64,000 nucleotides of DNA from Stenotrophomonas rhizophila (GTDB lineage: Bacteria; Pseudomonadota; Gammaproteobacteria; Xanthomonadales; Xanthomonadaceae). A program made the translations under genes and the position numbers. The stretch covers positions 744,001-808,000 of the forward strand of contig NZ_RJKV01000002.1 of assembly GCF_003751305.1 (NCBI RefSeq), in the 5' to 3' direction. The stretch's first letter is position 1, and each line of letters starts with the position of its first letter. Below are positions 38,185 through 48,160 of the stretch, piece by piece. The notes under the pieces were generated by a model that was not told where the DNA came from, made no database searches, and saw only the letters and a list, made by a program, of their open reading frames with translations.

Positions 38185-39000
38185 TCAGCGTTTGCCCAGG
38201 GTGTCGTTGAGCAGCACGGCCAAGCGTTCACCGGCCACGCGCAGCTCGCGCTCGGCGACCGGGCGGTAGGTCGCCGCATAGCTGGGGCCCAGCGTACGCT
38301 TGTCTGGGTAAACGCCAGGTGCAATGGCGATCCGGCAGCTCGCTTCGGCCCACTGCACGGCGTCGACAGTGATGTTGGAGCGCTTGCCGAATGCGGGCTT
38401 GGGCAGGGCGAGCAGGCGCTTGAGGTACTGGTCGTCGTCCAGCGTCTGCTCGTTCAGCATGCCGCTGTCCCACAGCGAGTGCAGGTTGGTACCGCGGTTG
38501 TTGAACTGCACCTGGAAATCGTTGCCGCCCTTGTCGTGGCCGTAGCCGGCATGCATCGGCTGGTGGATGTCACCGGCGAAATGCACGACGAACTTCAGCG
38601 CCTGCGCGCGCTCTGCATCGGACTTGCTGCGGTCGCCCAGAATCGCGGTCTGCACCTTCAGCGCCTCGACCACGCAGTTGCCGTTTTTGCAGTGCTTGCG
38701 CACTTCATAGTGGCAATCGTCCTCGCCGATGTTGACGTAGTGCCAGCCGGCCGAGCGCTTGCCCAGGTCCGGATCCTTGGCGCGCAGCTGATCGGCCCAA
38801 GGGGCGATGGCGTGCAGTGTCGGGTCCGGCTCGGCAGCGAGCAGACGGTCAACCTCGGCTTGGGTCTGCGGGGTCAGCCGGGTTTCGGCGATCCGCGCCA
38901 CCAGGCGGTGACCCTGTGCGCCCCAGGCCAGGGCATCGGTGGAAACGAAGGTGAGGGCCAGCGCGAGGGCGGTGGCCGGGAGCAGGGAAGGCATTTTCAT
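38185..39000 (-). CDS. S1/P1 nuclease
   Basis: A 271-residue secreted zinc nuclease. After a signal peptide (about 1-25, ending ALA) the mature protein starts WGAQGHRLVARIA, with the N-terminal Trp and His that bind zinc in this family; HYVNIGEDDCHYE, VHFAGDIHQPMHAGYGHDKGGND and NLHSLWDSGML supply the remaining His/Asp ligands. It hydrolyses single-stranded DNA/RNA and nucleotides' 3'-phosphates. Three in-frame ATG codons are close together (39009, 39000, 38994); I chose the middle one. It is likely cotranscribed with the MBL-fold gene. Confidence 0.92.
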   Translation of the reverse strand: MKMPSLLPATALALALTFVSTDALAWGAQGHRLVARIAETRLTPQTQAEVDRLLAAEPDPTLHAIAPWADQLRAKDPDLGKRSAGWHYVNIGEDDCHYEVRKHCKNGNCVVEALKVQTAILGDRSKSDAERAQALKFVVHFAGDIHQPMHAGYGHDKGGNDFQVQFNNRGTNLHSLWDSGMLNEQTLDDDQYLKRLLALPKPAFGKRSNITVDAVQWAEASCRIAIAPGVYPDKRTLGPSYAATYRPVAERELRVAGERLAVLLNDTLGKR

Positions 39001-39121
39001 CCGCGGCATTCTAGCGGGCCGGCCGCGCGCGGGCTTGCCGGGATCTGGCCGGCTGCGGCGCCAGTCAGCTTGGGCTAGGCTCGTCGGGTGCCCATTGCCG
39101 GGCGAATGGAGGCATCACCCC

Positions 39122-39823
39122 ATGGCCCACATCGTTGGCCTGATCGGCGGCATGAGCTGGGAAAGCTCGGCCCACTATTACCGCCTGATCAACGCGCAGG
39201 TGCGCGACACCTTGGGCGGCCTGCACTCGGGCCGGATCCTGCTGTGGTCGTTCGATTTCGCCGAGATCGAGGCACTTCAGCATGCAGGCGACTGGGACAC
39301 CGCCACCCAGCGGATGATCGATGCGGCCCAGCGCCTGCAGGGCGCGGGTGCGACGGCCATCGTGATCTGCACCAACACGATGCACCGCATGGCCGACGCG
39401 GTGCAGGCGGGTATCGCGATTCCGCTGCTGCACATCGCCGATCCCACGGCCGAGGCGATCAAGGCCGCCGGGCTGCAACGGGTGGGGTTGCTGGGCACCG
39501 CGTTCACCATGGAGCAGGATTTCTACACGGGGCGGCTCGCGCAGGCGCACGGCCTGGAGGTGCTGGTTCCCGAGGCCGATGACCGCGCGGCGGTGCACCG
39601 GATCATCTATGACGAGCTGGTGCAGGGGCAGGTGCTGCCGGCATCGCGCGAGACCTACCGGGCGGTGATGCAGCGACTGGTGGACCGCGGTGCACAGGGC
39701 ATCATCCTGGGGTGCACGGAGATCATGCTGCTGGTCGGCGCGCAGGATGCAACGGTCCCGGTGTTCGATACGACCACGCTGCATGCGCAGGCGGCGGGGC
39801 GGCATCTGCTCTCTGCAGGGTAA
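39122..39823 (+). CDS. Aspartate/glutamate racemase family protein
   Basis: A 233-residue member of the Asp/Glu racemase family (YgeA-like). VGLIGGMSWESSAHYYRLIN at the N-terminus is the aspartate racemase signature. The catalytic cysteines are present: CTNTMH (about 82) and GCTEI (about 197). PLP-independent racemisation of an amino acid is expected; substrate unknown. The start is the ATG giving MAHIVGLIGGMSWES. It is divergent from the nuclease gene and converges on ompW. Confidence 0.92.
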   Translation: MAHIVGLIGGMSWESSAHYYRLINAQVRDTLGGLHSGRILLWSFDFAEIEALQHAGDWDTATQRMIDAAQRLQGAGATAIVICTNTMHRMADAVQAGIAIPLLHIADPTAEAIKAAGLQRVGLLGTAFTMEQDFYTGRLAQAHGLEVLVPEADDRAAVHRIIYDELVQGQVLPASRETYRAVMQRLVDRGAQGIILGCTEIMLLVGAQDATVPVFDTTTLHAQAAGRHLLSAG

Positions 39824-39858
39824 CCGCGAACGTCACGCCCCGCAGCTGGAAGAAGAAC

Positions 39859-39884
39859 GAAAAAAACCCCGGCCGAAGCCGGGG
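39859..39884 (-). terminator. Rho-independent terminator of ompW (minus strand)
   Basis: CCCCGGC/GCCGGGG stem around a four-base loop, followed on the minus strand by eight T with one interruption. It lies 50 bases after the ompW stop. Confidence 0.85.
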
Positions 39885-39933
39885 AAACTGTCTTGCTGCG
39901 AGGGTGTTGCCTTGTTGGGTTCTGATCCGCCGA

Positions 39934-40563
39934 TCAGAACTTGAACACGTACGACACGCCGTAAGCGAGCGGGTCGATGTTGACGGTGCCGATCTTCTCG
40001 CCGTCGAGCTTGACCTTGCTGTCGATGTCCATCCAGCGTACATCCACGCGCAGCGAGCCCTTGTCGTTGATCGCGACATCCAGACCAGCATGGGCGGCCA
40101 GGCCCCAGGAGTCTTCCATCTTCAGCTTGCTGCCAGCCAACGCGCCGCCGGTCTTCTCGCTGAAGAACGTGGTGTAGTTGATGCCGGCGCCCAGGAACGG
40201 GGAGACCTTGCCCTTGCTGTTGAAGTGATACTGCAGCGACACCACCGGCGGCAGATGCTTGGTGCTGCCCACGTTGCCCAGGCCGGCGATGTTGATGTCG
40301 TGCTTGAACGGCAGCGCGGCCAGGAGCTCGATGCCCAGGTTGTCGGCAATGAAGTACTCACCGGTGATGGTCGGCTTGATGTCGTTGTCGACGTCGACCT
40401 TCAGCGTGCCGCCGGCCAGCGAGCCGTTGTTGGACTTCGGGGCAACCTGGTGCACGCCGGCACCGATCGTCCAGTCACCCTTGGACTGGGCCATGGCGGG
40501 GGCGGCGGCCAGCGCCAGGGCGGCGGCCAGGCTGGAGAGCAGGAGGGGGGAGGTCTTGCGCAT
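39934..40563 (-). CDS. ompW: OmpW family outer-membrane protein
   Basis: A 209-residue eight-stranded beta-barrel. Signal peptide about 1-25 (MRKTSPLLLS... AMAQS), then WTIGAGVHQVAPKSNNGSL, ITGEYFIADNLGIELLAALPF and PPVVSLQYHFNSKGKVSPFLGAGINYT, which are the OmpW core segments, ending with the aromatic C-terminal VSYVFKF recognised by the BAM machinery. OmpW proteins take part in hydrophobic-compound uptake and are often controlled by oxygen. A perfect FNR-type box lies 61 bases upstream of the start. Start set at the ATG preceding the signal peptide. Confidence 0.94.
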   Translation of the reverse strand: MRKTSPLLLSSLAAALALAAAPAMAQSKGDWTIGAGVHQVAPKSNNGSLAGGTLKVDVDNDIKPTITGEYFIADNLGIELLAALPFKHDINIAGLGNVGSTKHLPPVVSLQYHFNSKGKVSPFLGAGINYTTFFSEKTGGALAGSKLKMEDSWGLAAHAGLDVAINDKGSLRVDVRWMDIDSKVKLDGEKIGTVNIDPLAYGVSYVFKF

Positions 40564-40623
40564 GAGACGGTCTCGTGGCGGGTTGGAATGGCGCCAGTTT
40601 TCCTGTCCATGCGCCTGCGCGCC

Positions 40624-40637
40624 TTGATCCGGATCAA
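40624..40637. promoter_or_regulatory. FNR/Anr-type binding site upstream of ompW
   Basis: TTGATCCGGATCAA is a perfect match to the FNR consensus TTGAT-N4-ATCAA and a full palindrome. On the minus strand a -10-like AAAACT lies at 40596-40601; a start at about 40589 would put the box at -41.5, the class II activation position. It is 127 bases from the gap start, so ompW is the more likely target. Confidence 0.65.
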
Positions 40638-40704
40638 TCCGGGTATTTACCGTTGTAACCGGTTCCCATTCGTCTGCCTCGGGCCGGGCCGGTTCCGGCC
40701 CTGC

Positions 40705-40710
40705 TAGAAT
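40705..40710 (+). promoter_or_regulatory. Candidate -10 element of gap
   Basis: TAGAAT, five of six matches to TATAAT, 53 bases before the gap ATG. I see no good -35 at standard spacing. Confidence 0.4.
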
Positions 40711-40712
40711 GA

Positions 40713-41765
<1,053 letters not shown>

Positions 41766-41790
41766 GCCAGCGCTGCCCTTGCGTCATTCC

Positions 41791-41826
41791 ACAGACCCCG
41801 GCCCCGTGCCGGGGTCTGTCGTTTCA
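41791..41826 (+). terminator. Rho-independent terminator after gap
   Basis: Perfect 12-bp stem (41791-41802 with 41808-41819), loop CCCGT, then CGTTTC. A G8 run follows at 41827-41834. Confidence 0.8.
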
Positions 41827-41942
41827 GGGGGGGGCGCCAGGCCTTGATCCCGCGTGTGCCGCCGATCCATTAGCATGGCTCGCGTGCCCCGGCACTGCGC
41901 CTGCCGGGTGCAGCCGGGGCGACCTCTTGAGGATGACCTGGA

Positions 41943-44609
41943 ATGGAAGCTCTGATTGTCCTGCTGGTGCTGGTACTGCTGGCGATCCCGCTGCTGCTGA
42001 TCGTGGCGCTGGTGATGATCGCGGGCCTGCGCCGTCGCGTGGCCGCGCTGGAACACCGCGCGGCCGGGTCTGCCTGGGACGCCGCGCCGGCGCCAAGCGA
42101 ACCGGAAAGGCCGCTGCGGTGGACGGATATTGAATCCGTGGACACCGTGGCCGCGCCGCTGGACTTCGCCATGCGGCCAGCGGTCGAGACGCCCGTCCAG
42201 ACCCCGGACGCGGTCGCTGCCCCCGCAGCGGCAGCCATGATGCCGCCCCCGCTGCCGCCCCGGCCCGCGCCGCCGGTGGCGCCGGTTGAACCACCAGGCC
42301 CCGGCATCGGCGAGCGCATTATCGGCACCCTCAAACAGTGGTTCACCGAGGGCAACGTGCCGGTCAAGATCGGCATGCTGGTGCTGCTGGCCGGCGTCGC
42401 CGCGCTGCTCAAGTACGCCAGCGACCAGGGCTGGTTGAACGCACCGATCGAGCTGCGCCTGGCCGCCATCGCGCTGGCGGCGCTGGCCGGGCTGGTGTTC
42501 GGCTGGGTGCAGCGCGATACCCGGCGCCTGTTCGCGCTGGCGCTGCAGGGCGGTGCGATCGGCATCCTGCTGCTGACCATCTTCGCCGCGTTCAAACGCT
42601 ACGACCTGATTCCCGCCGCACCGGCGTTCGCGCTCAGCGTGCTGCTGGTCGCTGGCATGGGTGTGCTGGCGGTGGTGCAGAACTCGCGCACGCTGGCCGT
42701 GCTCGGCATTCTGGCCGGCTTCATGGCGCCGATCTGGCTGTCCACCGGCAGCGGCAACCATGTCGCGCTGTTCTCGTATTACGCGGTGCTCAATGCGGCG
42801 ATCCTGGCGATTGCCTGGTGGCGCCCGTGGCGCGCACTGAACCTGCTCGGTTTCGCGTTCACCTTCGGCATTGGTACGGCCTGGGGCGTGCTCCAGTACA
42901 GCGCGGACAAGTTCGCCAGTACCGAGCCGTTCCTGCTGCTGTTCTTCGCCTTCTACCTGCTGATTCCCATCCTCTATGCGCGTCGGCAAAGCGCGGAGAA
43001 GCGCGACCTGATCGATGGCAGCCTGGTGTTCGGCACGCCGCTGATCGCGTTCTCGCTGCAGGCAGGCCTGCTGCATGACGACCGCCTGCTGCTGGCGTTG
43101 TGCTCGCTGGCATTAGCCGCGTTGTATGCGGGGTTGGCGTGGGCGCTGATCAAGCGCGAGCGCTATGCCGCGCTGGGGCAGTCGCATGCGGTACTCGCGG
43201 TGGGCTTTGCGACGCTGGCGGTGCCGCTGGCGCTGTCTGCACGGGCCACCGCCAGCGTGTTCGCGCTGGAAGGGGCTGCCTTGGCCTGGCTCGGGCTGCG
43301 CCTGCAGCGCTGGCTGCCGCAGATCACCGGTGCGTTGCTGACGCTGGGGGCCGCGTTCGGCTTCGTGGTCGGCGCGGACTACTGGCATCTGGACGCCACG
43401 GCCATTGCCAACCCGACCTTCATGAGCGGCCTGCTGCTGGCGCTGGCCGGTTTTGCCGCGGCCTTCAGCTATCGCCGTGCGCAGCGCGATGCGCCGGCCA
43501 TCGTCTATTACCTGTGGGGCCTGCTGTGGTGGCTGGGCAGTGTCACCCACGAGATTCTGCGGTTCGTCGCGCACCGCAGCGAACCCGATGCGCTGCTGAT
43601 CGCTGCGGCCGTCACCGGGTGGCTGGCCGCCGAGATGCATCGGCGCTGGCCGGCACGCGCACTGGTGCTCACCACGCTGGCGATGGTGCTGGCCGCGTTC
43701 CCGCTGGCGCTGTGGCAGGCGGACGTGCATGACCAGCCGTTCGCCGGTTATGGCGCACTGGCCTGGGCAGTGTTCGCGCTGCTGGGCGTGCGCAGCCTGT
43801 GGTGTCTGCGCGCTGGCGACGACCGTACGTCGCTGGCGGCGCAGTTCCTGTGGTGGTTGCTGTGGCCGTCCGTGGTGTCGCTGGCCTGCCTGTGGCTGGC
43901 CGACCGTTTCGCGCTGGCACAGGGCTGGGGCCTGGCCCTGATGCTGCTGCCGTGGCTGCTCGTCACCGCAGTGGCGCTGCTGCGCTGGCGCTGGCTGACC
44001 GTGCCGCTTGGCGAGCGTTTCGATCCGATGCGCACGCCGCTGCAGGGCACGTTGTTCGCGGTGCTTGGCGTGAGCTGGGCGGGCCTGTTGCTGGTCCCGG
44101 CCGGCGCTGCACCGCTGCCGTGGCTGCCGCTGCTCAACCCGGTGGAACTGGCGCAGCTCGCCGTACTGGTGCTCGCCGCGCGCTGGCTGTGGTCCGCGCA
44201 GGCGCCGGATGGCCTGCGTGCGGTGCGCATACCGCTGCTGGCGATTGCCGGCTTCGTCGCCCTGACCAGCATCACCCTGCACGCCGTGCATCACTGGGGT
44301 GGGGTGCCGTGGAACGAGCGCTTGTGGTCCTCGACTCTGGCCCAGACCAGCTTGACCGTGGTGTGGAGCGTGCTCGGCGTGATCAGCTGGGTGTGGGGCT
44401 CGCGCCGCGGGCAACGCGCGCTGTGGCTGGTCGGTGCGGTGCTGATGGGCGTGGTGCTGGCCAAGCTGGTGCTGATCGACCGCCAGCACCTGGGCAACCT
44501 GCTGGGCATTTCTTCTTTCATCGCTTACGGCCTGCTGTGCACGGTCGTGGGCTATCTGGCACCGGCGCCGCCGCGCGCGCCGGACCCCGCCGTGGAGCCG
44601 CAGACTTGA
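41943..44609 (+). CDS. DUF2339 domain-containing polytopic membrane protein
   Basis: An 888-residue integral membrane protein. One N-terminal helix (about 2-28) is followed by a coiled-coil/Ala-Pro-rich cytoplasmic linker (about 30-120, PPPLPPRPAPPVAPVEPPGP) and then some 20 or more hydrophobic segments to the end. The conserved DUF2339 start of the membrane part, GNVPVKIGMLVLLAGVAALLKY, is clear, as is VVQNSRTLAVLGILAGFMAP. The function of the family is unknown. It overlaps the DUF3999 gene by one base (TGATG), a pairing seen elsewhere in proteobacteria, implying a joint envelope role. Confidence 0.9.
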   Translation: MEALIVLLVLVLLAIPLLLIVALVMIAGLRRRVAALEHRAAGSAWDAAPAPSEPERPLRWTDIESVDTVAAPLDFAMRPAVETPVQTPDAVAAPAAAAMMPPPLPPRPAPPVAPVEPPGPGIGERIIGTLKQWFTEGNVPVKIGMLVLLAGVAALLKYASDQGWLNAPIELRLAAIALAALAGLVFGWVQRDTRRLFALALQGGAIGILLLTIFAAFKRYDLIPAAPAFALSVLLVAGMGVLAVVQNSRTLAVLGILAGFMAPIWLSTGSGNHVALFSYYAVLNAAILAIAWWRPWRALNLLGFAFTFGIGTAWGVLQYSADKFASTEPFLLLFFAFYLLIPILYARRQSAEKRDLIDGSLVFGTPLIAFSLQAGLLHDDRLLLALCSLALAALYAGLAWALIKRERYAALGQSHAVLAVGFATLAVPLALSARATASVFALEGAALAWLGLRLQRWLPQITGALLTLGAAFGFVVGADYWHLDATAIANPTFMSGLLLALAGFAAAFSYRRAQRDAPAIVYYLWGLLWWLGSVTHEILRFVAHRSEPDALLIAAAVTGWLAAEMHRRWPARALVLTTLAMVLAAFPLALWQADVHDQPFAGYGALAWAVFALLGVRSLWCLRAGDDRTSLAAQFLWWLLWPSVVSLACLWLADRFALAQGWGLALMLLPWLLVTAVALLRWRWLTVPLGERFDPMRTPLQGTLFAVLGVSWAGLLLVPAGAAPLPWLPLLNPVELAQLAVLVLAARWLWSAQAPDGLRAVRIPLLAIAGFVALTSITLHAVHHWGGVPWNERLWSSTLAQTSLTVVWSVLGVISWVWGSRRGQRALWLVGAVLMGVVLAKLVLIDRQHLGNLLGISSFIAYGLLCTVVGYLAPAPPRAPDPAVEPQT

Positions 44610-45985
44610 TGACCTTTCGCCCCCTGATCCTCCTCACCGCGCTGGCGCTTCCGGCGCTGGCGCAAGCCCAGGCCCAGGCCCAGGTCACCGATGACCGCCA
44701 GGCCTATCGCCAGCAGTGGCCGCTGCAGCTCGCGCAGCCGCAGGCCGGTGCCTACCGGCTGACGCTCGACGAGGGCGTCTACCGCACCGCGGTGTCGCCA
44801 CGCCTGGCCGACGTGCAGGTGTTCAACGCACAAGGCCAGGCACTGCCCTCGTCGCTGCTGGCCGCCGACCAGCCACTGGCCCAGGCCCCGCAATGGCAGA
44901 CGCTGTCCTGGTTCCCATTGCCACCGATGGCCGGCACCTCCGGCGATGATCTGCAGCTGCTGACAGAGCGCAATACCGACGGCAGCGTGCGCCGGGTGGA
45001 AGCGCGGCTGGGGCGCGGTGGCGCGGCCGGGCAACCGGCCGGCTGGTTGATTGATGCCAGCGCGCTGAAGACCGGCGTGCAGGCGCTGCGCCTGGACTGG
45101 CAGACACAGTCGCCGCTGCAGGCGCGCGTTCGCGTGGAGATGAGCAACGATCTGCGCGATTGGCTGCGCATCGCCGACGACGTGCCGCTGGTGGACCTGC
45201 AGTACGAAGGTCGCCGTCTGCAGCAGCGCCGCATCGAGATCGCGCGCCAGGCCAAGTACTTCCGCATCCTGCCGATCGGCGCCGATGCCTTGCCGGCGCT
45301 GTCCACGGTGCAGGCCGAGCTGGCGCCGGCCGCGCAGGCGATCGCGTGGCGCTGGCAGTCGCTGACCGGTACCGCCGGCAAGCCCGGCGAATTCGAGTAT
45401 CAGCTGGACGGGCGCTTCCCGATCGCGCAGGCCGATATCGCCACCGCCGACAACAGCGTGGTGCAGTGGACGCTGTTGAGCCGCGATGATGCCGATCAAC
45501 CGTGGCAGGTGCGCGCCGGCCCGTGGGTGGCCTATCAGCTGCAGGACGCCGCCGACCGTCGCCAATCGCAGACCCAGCCGCTGGCACGCAGCACGCGTGA
45601 CCGTTACTGGAAGCTGGTGGCCAGCCAGCCGCAGTCGATGCCGGCGCCAACACTCAAGCTTGGCTATCAGCCCGAAGCGCTGGTCTTCCTCAGCCAGGGC
45701 GAGCCGCCGTTTGCGGTGGCCGCCGGCAGCCTCCGTGCCGAACGCCAGGAGGCGCCAGTGGCGACGGTGATCGCGCAGTTGCGCGAGCAGCATGGCGCGC
45801 AGTGGCAACCGGCGCAGGCCACCGTGCAGGGCGCACCGGAACTCCTCGCCGGCGATGCCGCAGTGGCCCCGCAGCGCGACTGGAAACAGTGGCTGCTGTG
45901 GGCGCTGCTGGTGATCGGCGTACTGATCGTCGGCGGCTTTGCGGTGAGCCTGCTGCGCCAGCCGCCCAGGGACGGAGGTAGTTAA
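44609..45985 (+). CDS. DUF3999 domain-containing protein
   Basis: A 458-residue exported protein: signal peptide about 1-23 (ALPALAQAQAQAQ), a large all-beta periplasmic region (about 25-425) including RIEIARQAKYFRILPIG, and a C-terminal transmembrane helix (about 428-450, WLLWALLVIGVLIVGGFAV). It matches DUF3999, which occurs next to DUF2339. Function unknown. Its last codons (ARG-ASP-GLY-GLY-SER-stop) are encoded inside the left arm of a 44-bp palindrome, so the repeat contributes the C-terminus. Confidence 0.88.
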   Translation: MTFRPLILLTALALPALAQAQAQAQVTDDRQAYRQQWPLQLAQPQAGAYRLTLDEGVYRTAVSPRLADVQVFNAQGQALPSSLLAADQPLAQAPQWQTLSWFPLPPMAGTSGDDLQLLTERNTDGSVRRVEARLGRGGAAGQPAGWLIDASALKTGVQALRLDWQTQSPLQARVRVEMSNDLRDWLRIADDVPLVDLQYEGRRLQQRRIEIARQAKYFRILPIGADALPALSTVQAELAPAAQAIAWRWQSLTGTAGKPGEFEYQLDGRFPIAQADIATADNSVVQWTLLSRDDADQPWQVRAGPWVAYQLQDAADRRQSQTQPLARSTRDRYWKLVASQPQSMPAPTLKLGYQPEALVFLSQGEPPFAVAAGSLRAERQEAPVATVIAQLREQHGAQWQPAQATVQGAPELLAGDAAVAPQRDWKQWLLWALLVIGVLIVGGFAVSLLRQPPRDGGS

Positions 45986-46010
45986 GCGCGCTTAACTACC
46001 TCCGTCCCTG
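45967..46010. repeat. 44-bp perfect palindrome at the end of the DUF3999 gene
   Basis: Arms of 20 bases (45967-45986 and 45991-46010) are exact reverse complements around CGCG, which is itself palindromic. The core CTCCGTCCC resembles a repeat common in xanthomonad intergenic regions. It has no T tract but could still stop transcription or form a cruciform. Confidence 0.85.
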
Positions 46011-46024
46011 TTAAGTAGCACCCG

Positions 46025-46048
46025 CTTAACTACCTCCGTCCCTGTTAT
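46025..46048. repeat. Third copy of the palindrome half-site (24-base direct repeat)
   Basis: Identical over 24 bases to 45990-46013, 35 bases downstream and in the same orientation, leaving an 11-base gap. So the unit occurs three times here: one inverted pair plus one direct copy. Confidence 0.85.
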
Positions 46049-46053
46049 GGATT

Positions 46054-46081
46054 TGCGATGCACCCGCGCAGCCGGGACAAT
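46054..46081 (+). promoter_or_regulatory. Candidate sigma-70 promoter for pgk
   Basis: TTGCGA (46054-46059), 16-base spacer, GACAAT (46076-46081), directly after the repeat cluster and 52 bases before the pgk start. Confidence 0.4.
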
Positions 46082-46133
46082 GATCGTCTGCGCCGCAGGG
46101 CGCCCTTCCTTCTTCAGAGCCAAAGAGTTGCTT

Positions 46134-47309
46134 ATGTCCATCGTTCGCATGACCGACCTCGATCTCTCCGGCAAGCGCGTGCTGATCCGCCAGGATCTGA
46201 ACGTGCCGATCGACAACGGCCAGATCACCTCCGAGCAGCGCATCACCGCGTCGCTGCCGACGCTGAAGCTGGCGCTGGAGAAGGGCGCCGCCGTGATGGT
46301 GACCTCGCACCTGGGGCGTCCGAAGGAAGGCGTGTGGAGCGAGGCCGAATCGCTGGCCCCGGTGGCGCTGCGCCTGTCGCAGCTGCTGGGTGTCGAGGTG
46401 CCGCTGGTGCGTGATTGGGTCGATGGCGTGGACGTCGCACCGGGTTCCATCGTGCTGCTGGAAAACTGCCGCATGAATGTCGGCGAAGGCAAGGACGATG
46501 AAGCGCTGGCGAAGAAGTACGCCGCGCTGTGCGATGTGTTCGTCATGGATGCCTTCGGCACCGCGCACCGCGCGCAGGCCTCCACCCACGGCGTGATCCG
46601 CTTCGCTCCGGTCGCCGCTGGCGGTCCGCTGCTGATGGCCGAACTGGACGCGCTGGCCAAGGCGCTGCTCGCCCCGGCCCAGCCGCTGCTGGCGATCGTG
46701 GCCGGCAGCAAGGTCAGCACCAAGCTCGAACTGCTCTCCAGCCTGGTCGGCAAGGTCGACCAACTGATCGTCGGCGGTGGCATCGCCAACACCTTCATCG
46801 CGGCCGCCGGTTACTCGGTCGGCAAGTCGCTGTATGAGCCGGACCTGCTGGACACCGCGAAAAAGATCGTGGCCGATGCCAAGGCGCGTGGCGCCGACAT
46901 CCCGCTGCCGACCGACGTGGTCGTGGCCAAGCAGTTCCTGCCGGACGCCGATGCCACGGTGAAGGCCGTCGCCGACGTGGCCGAGGATGACCTGATCCTG
47001 GATATCGGCCCGGATACGGCCCAGCACTACGCTGGCCTGATCGCCAAGGCCGGCACCGTGGTCTGGAACGGCCCGGTCGGCGTGTTCGAGTTCGAGGCCT
47101 TCAGCCATGGCACCGAGGCGCTGGCCCGTGCCATCGCGGCCTCACCGGCGTTCTCGATCGCCGGTGGTGGCGACACCCTGGCCGCGGTCGACAAGTACGA
47201 CATCGCGGGCGAGGTGAGCTACATCTCCACCGGTGGCGGTGCGTTCCTGGAGTTCCTGGAAGGCAAGACCCTGCCGGCCGTCGCCGCGCTGGAGGCCCGC
47301 GGCTCGTGA
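46134..47309 (+). CDS. pgk: Phosphoglycerate kinase
   Basis: A 391-residue glycolytic kinase. [46 protein letters not shown] and [13 protein letters not shown] mark the N-terminal substrate domain; the C-terminal ATP domain has [32 protein letters not shown] and GGGDTLAAV. In the RxDxNVP motif the bacterial pattern is kept. The open frame upstream enters the repeat; the start at [15 protein letters not shown] fits the family. The stop overlaps the GTG of the phosphatase gene by four bases (GTGA). Confidence 0.97.
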   Translation: MSIVRMTDLDLSGKRVLIRQDLNVPIDNGQITSEQRITASLPTLKLALEKGAAVMVTSHLGRPKEGVWSEAESLAPVALRLSQLLGVEVPLVRDWVDGVDVAPGSIVLLENCRMNVGEGKDDEALAKKYAALCDVFVMDAFGTAHRAQASTHGVIRFAPVAAGGPLLMAELDALAKALLAPAQPLLAIVAGSKVSTKLELLSSLVGKVDQLIVGGGIANTFIAAAGYSVGKSLYEPDLLDTAKKIVADAKARGADIPLPTDVVVAKQFLPDADATVKAVADVAEDDLILDIGPDTAQHYAGLIAKAGTVVWNGPVGVFEFEAFSHGTEALARAIAASPAFSIAGGGDTLAAVDKYDIAGEVSYISTGGGAFLEFLEGKTLPAVAALEARGS

Positions 47310-47947
47310 GCCGCGATGTGCTTTTCTTCGATCTCGACGGCACGCTGATCGATTCGGCCGTCGGGATCACCGGGTGCGTGGCGCATGCGCTCACCCAGAT
47401 GGGCCTGCCGGTTCCGCCGCAGGCGGACCTGCGGCGCTGGATCGGGCCGTCGCTGCGCACCAGCTTCGCGCCGTTGTTCAACGATCCGGCCCAGGTCGAA
47501 CAGGCGGTGACGTATTACCGCGAGCGCTTCGACGTGGTCGGCTGGCGCGAGCACGAGGTCTACCCGCGGATCGGCCAGGTCGTGCAGGCCTTGAAGGAAC
47601 GCGGCCATCGGCTGGCGATCGTCACTGCCAAGAACGAGCCGCACGCGCGTCGCATCGTCGAGCACCTGCCGTTCGGCGACTGCTTCGAGGACGTGATCGG
47701 GGCCACCCCGGATGGCAGCCGCAGCGAGAAGCCGCAGCTGGTCGCCGAGGCCCTGCACCGGCTGTCGCTGACCCCGGCGCAGTGCTGGATGATCGGCGAC
47801 CGGCGCATGGATATCGAAGGCGCCCGCCATCATGGTCTGCGCAATATCGGCGTGCTGTGGGGCTTCGGCGGTGCCGAAGAGCTCACGGCCGCCGGGGCGG
47901 CGCATCTCGCGCAGGCACCGGACGACCTGCTCACCCTGATCGATTGA
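47306..47947 (+). CDS. HAD family hydrolase, phosphoglycolate-phosphatase-like
   Basis: A 213-residue HAD phosphatase. Motif [15 protein letters not shown] (nucleophile Asp near 9), motif II IVTAK (about 105), motif III Lys in SEKPQLV and motif [15 protein letters not shown] (about 166) are complete; the four-helix cap between motifs I and II is of the Gph/PGP subclass. Overlap with pgk by GTGA suggests translational coupling, and a side-product phosphatase for glycolysis (for example phosphoglycolate) is an attractive guess, but the substrate is not proven. Confidence 0.9.
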   Translation: MSRDVLFFDLDGTLIDSAVGITGCVAHALTQMGLPVPPQADLRRWIGPSLRTSFAPLFNDPAQVEQAVTYYRERFDVVGWREHEVYPRIGQVVQALKERGHRLAIVTAKNEPHARRIVEHLPFGDCFEDVIGATPDGSRSEKPQLVAEALHRLSLTPAQCWMIGDRRMDIEGARHHGLRNIGVLWGFGGAEELTAAGAAHLAQAPDDLLTLID

Positions 47948-47952
47948 GGGTC

Positions 47953-47977
47953 GCGGCGGCGATCCGTACGCCGCCGC
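47953..47977 (+). other. Stem-loop downstream of the HAD gene
   Basis: 9-bp perfect stem GCGGCGGCG/CGCCGCCGC with a seven-base loop, five bases past the stop. No T tract follows, so it may only protect the 3' end. The rest of 47978-48160 shows no other feature than GGGAG before the pyk start. Confidence 0.5.
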
Positions 47978-48160
47978 ATGTCCTGCGCAAAGCCCCGCCG
48001 CGATTGGCGCTGGCCGCCGGGCGGTCAAACGACTGTCCGCCCGGTCGTCTCGGGCTGTCTGCAGGACAACAGCGAAACCCAAGCGTGCCAGCGGTGTAAT
48101 CGTATTCATGGGACGTGACGGGTGTGCTAATTTCACTCCTTTAACGGGAGCCCATTAACC

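Noticed and set aside
45967..46048. Insertion-sequence terminal repeats
   Set aside because: No transposase, no target duplication and only tens of bases between copies; it is treated as an intergenic repeat.
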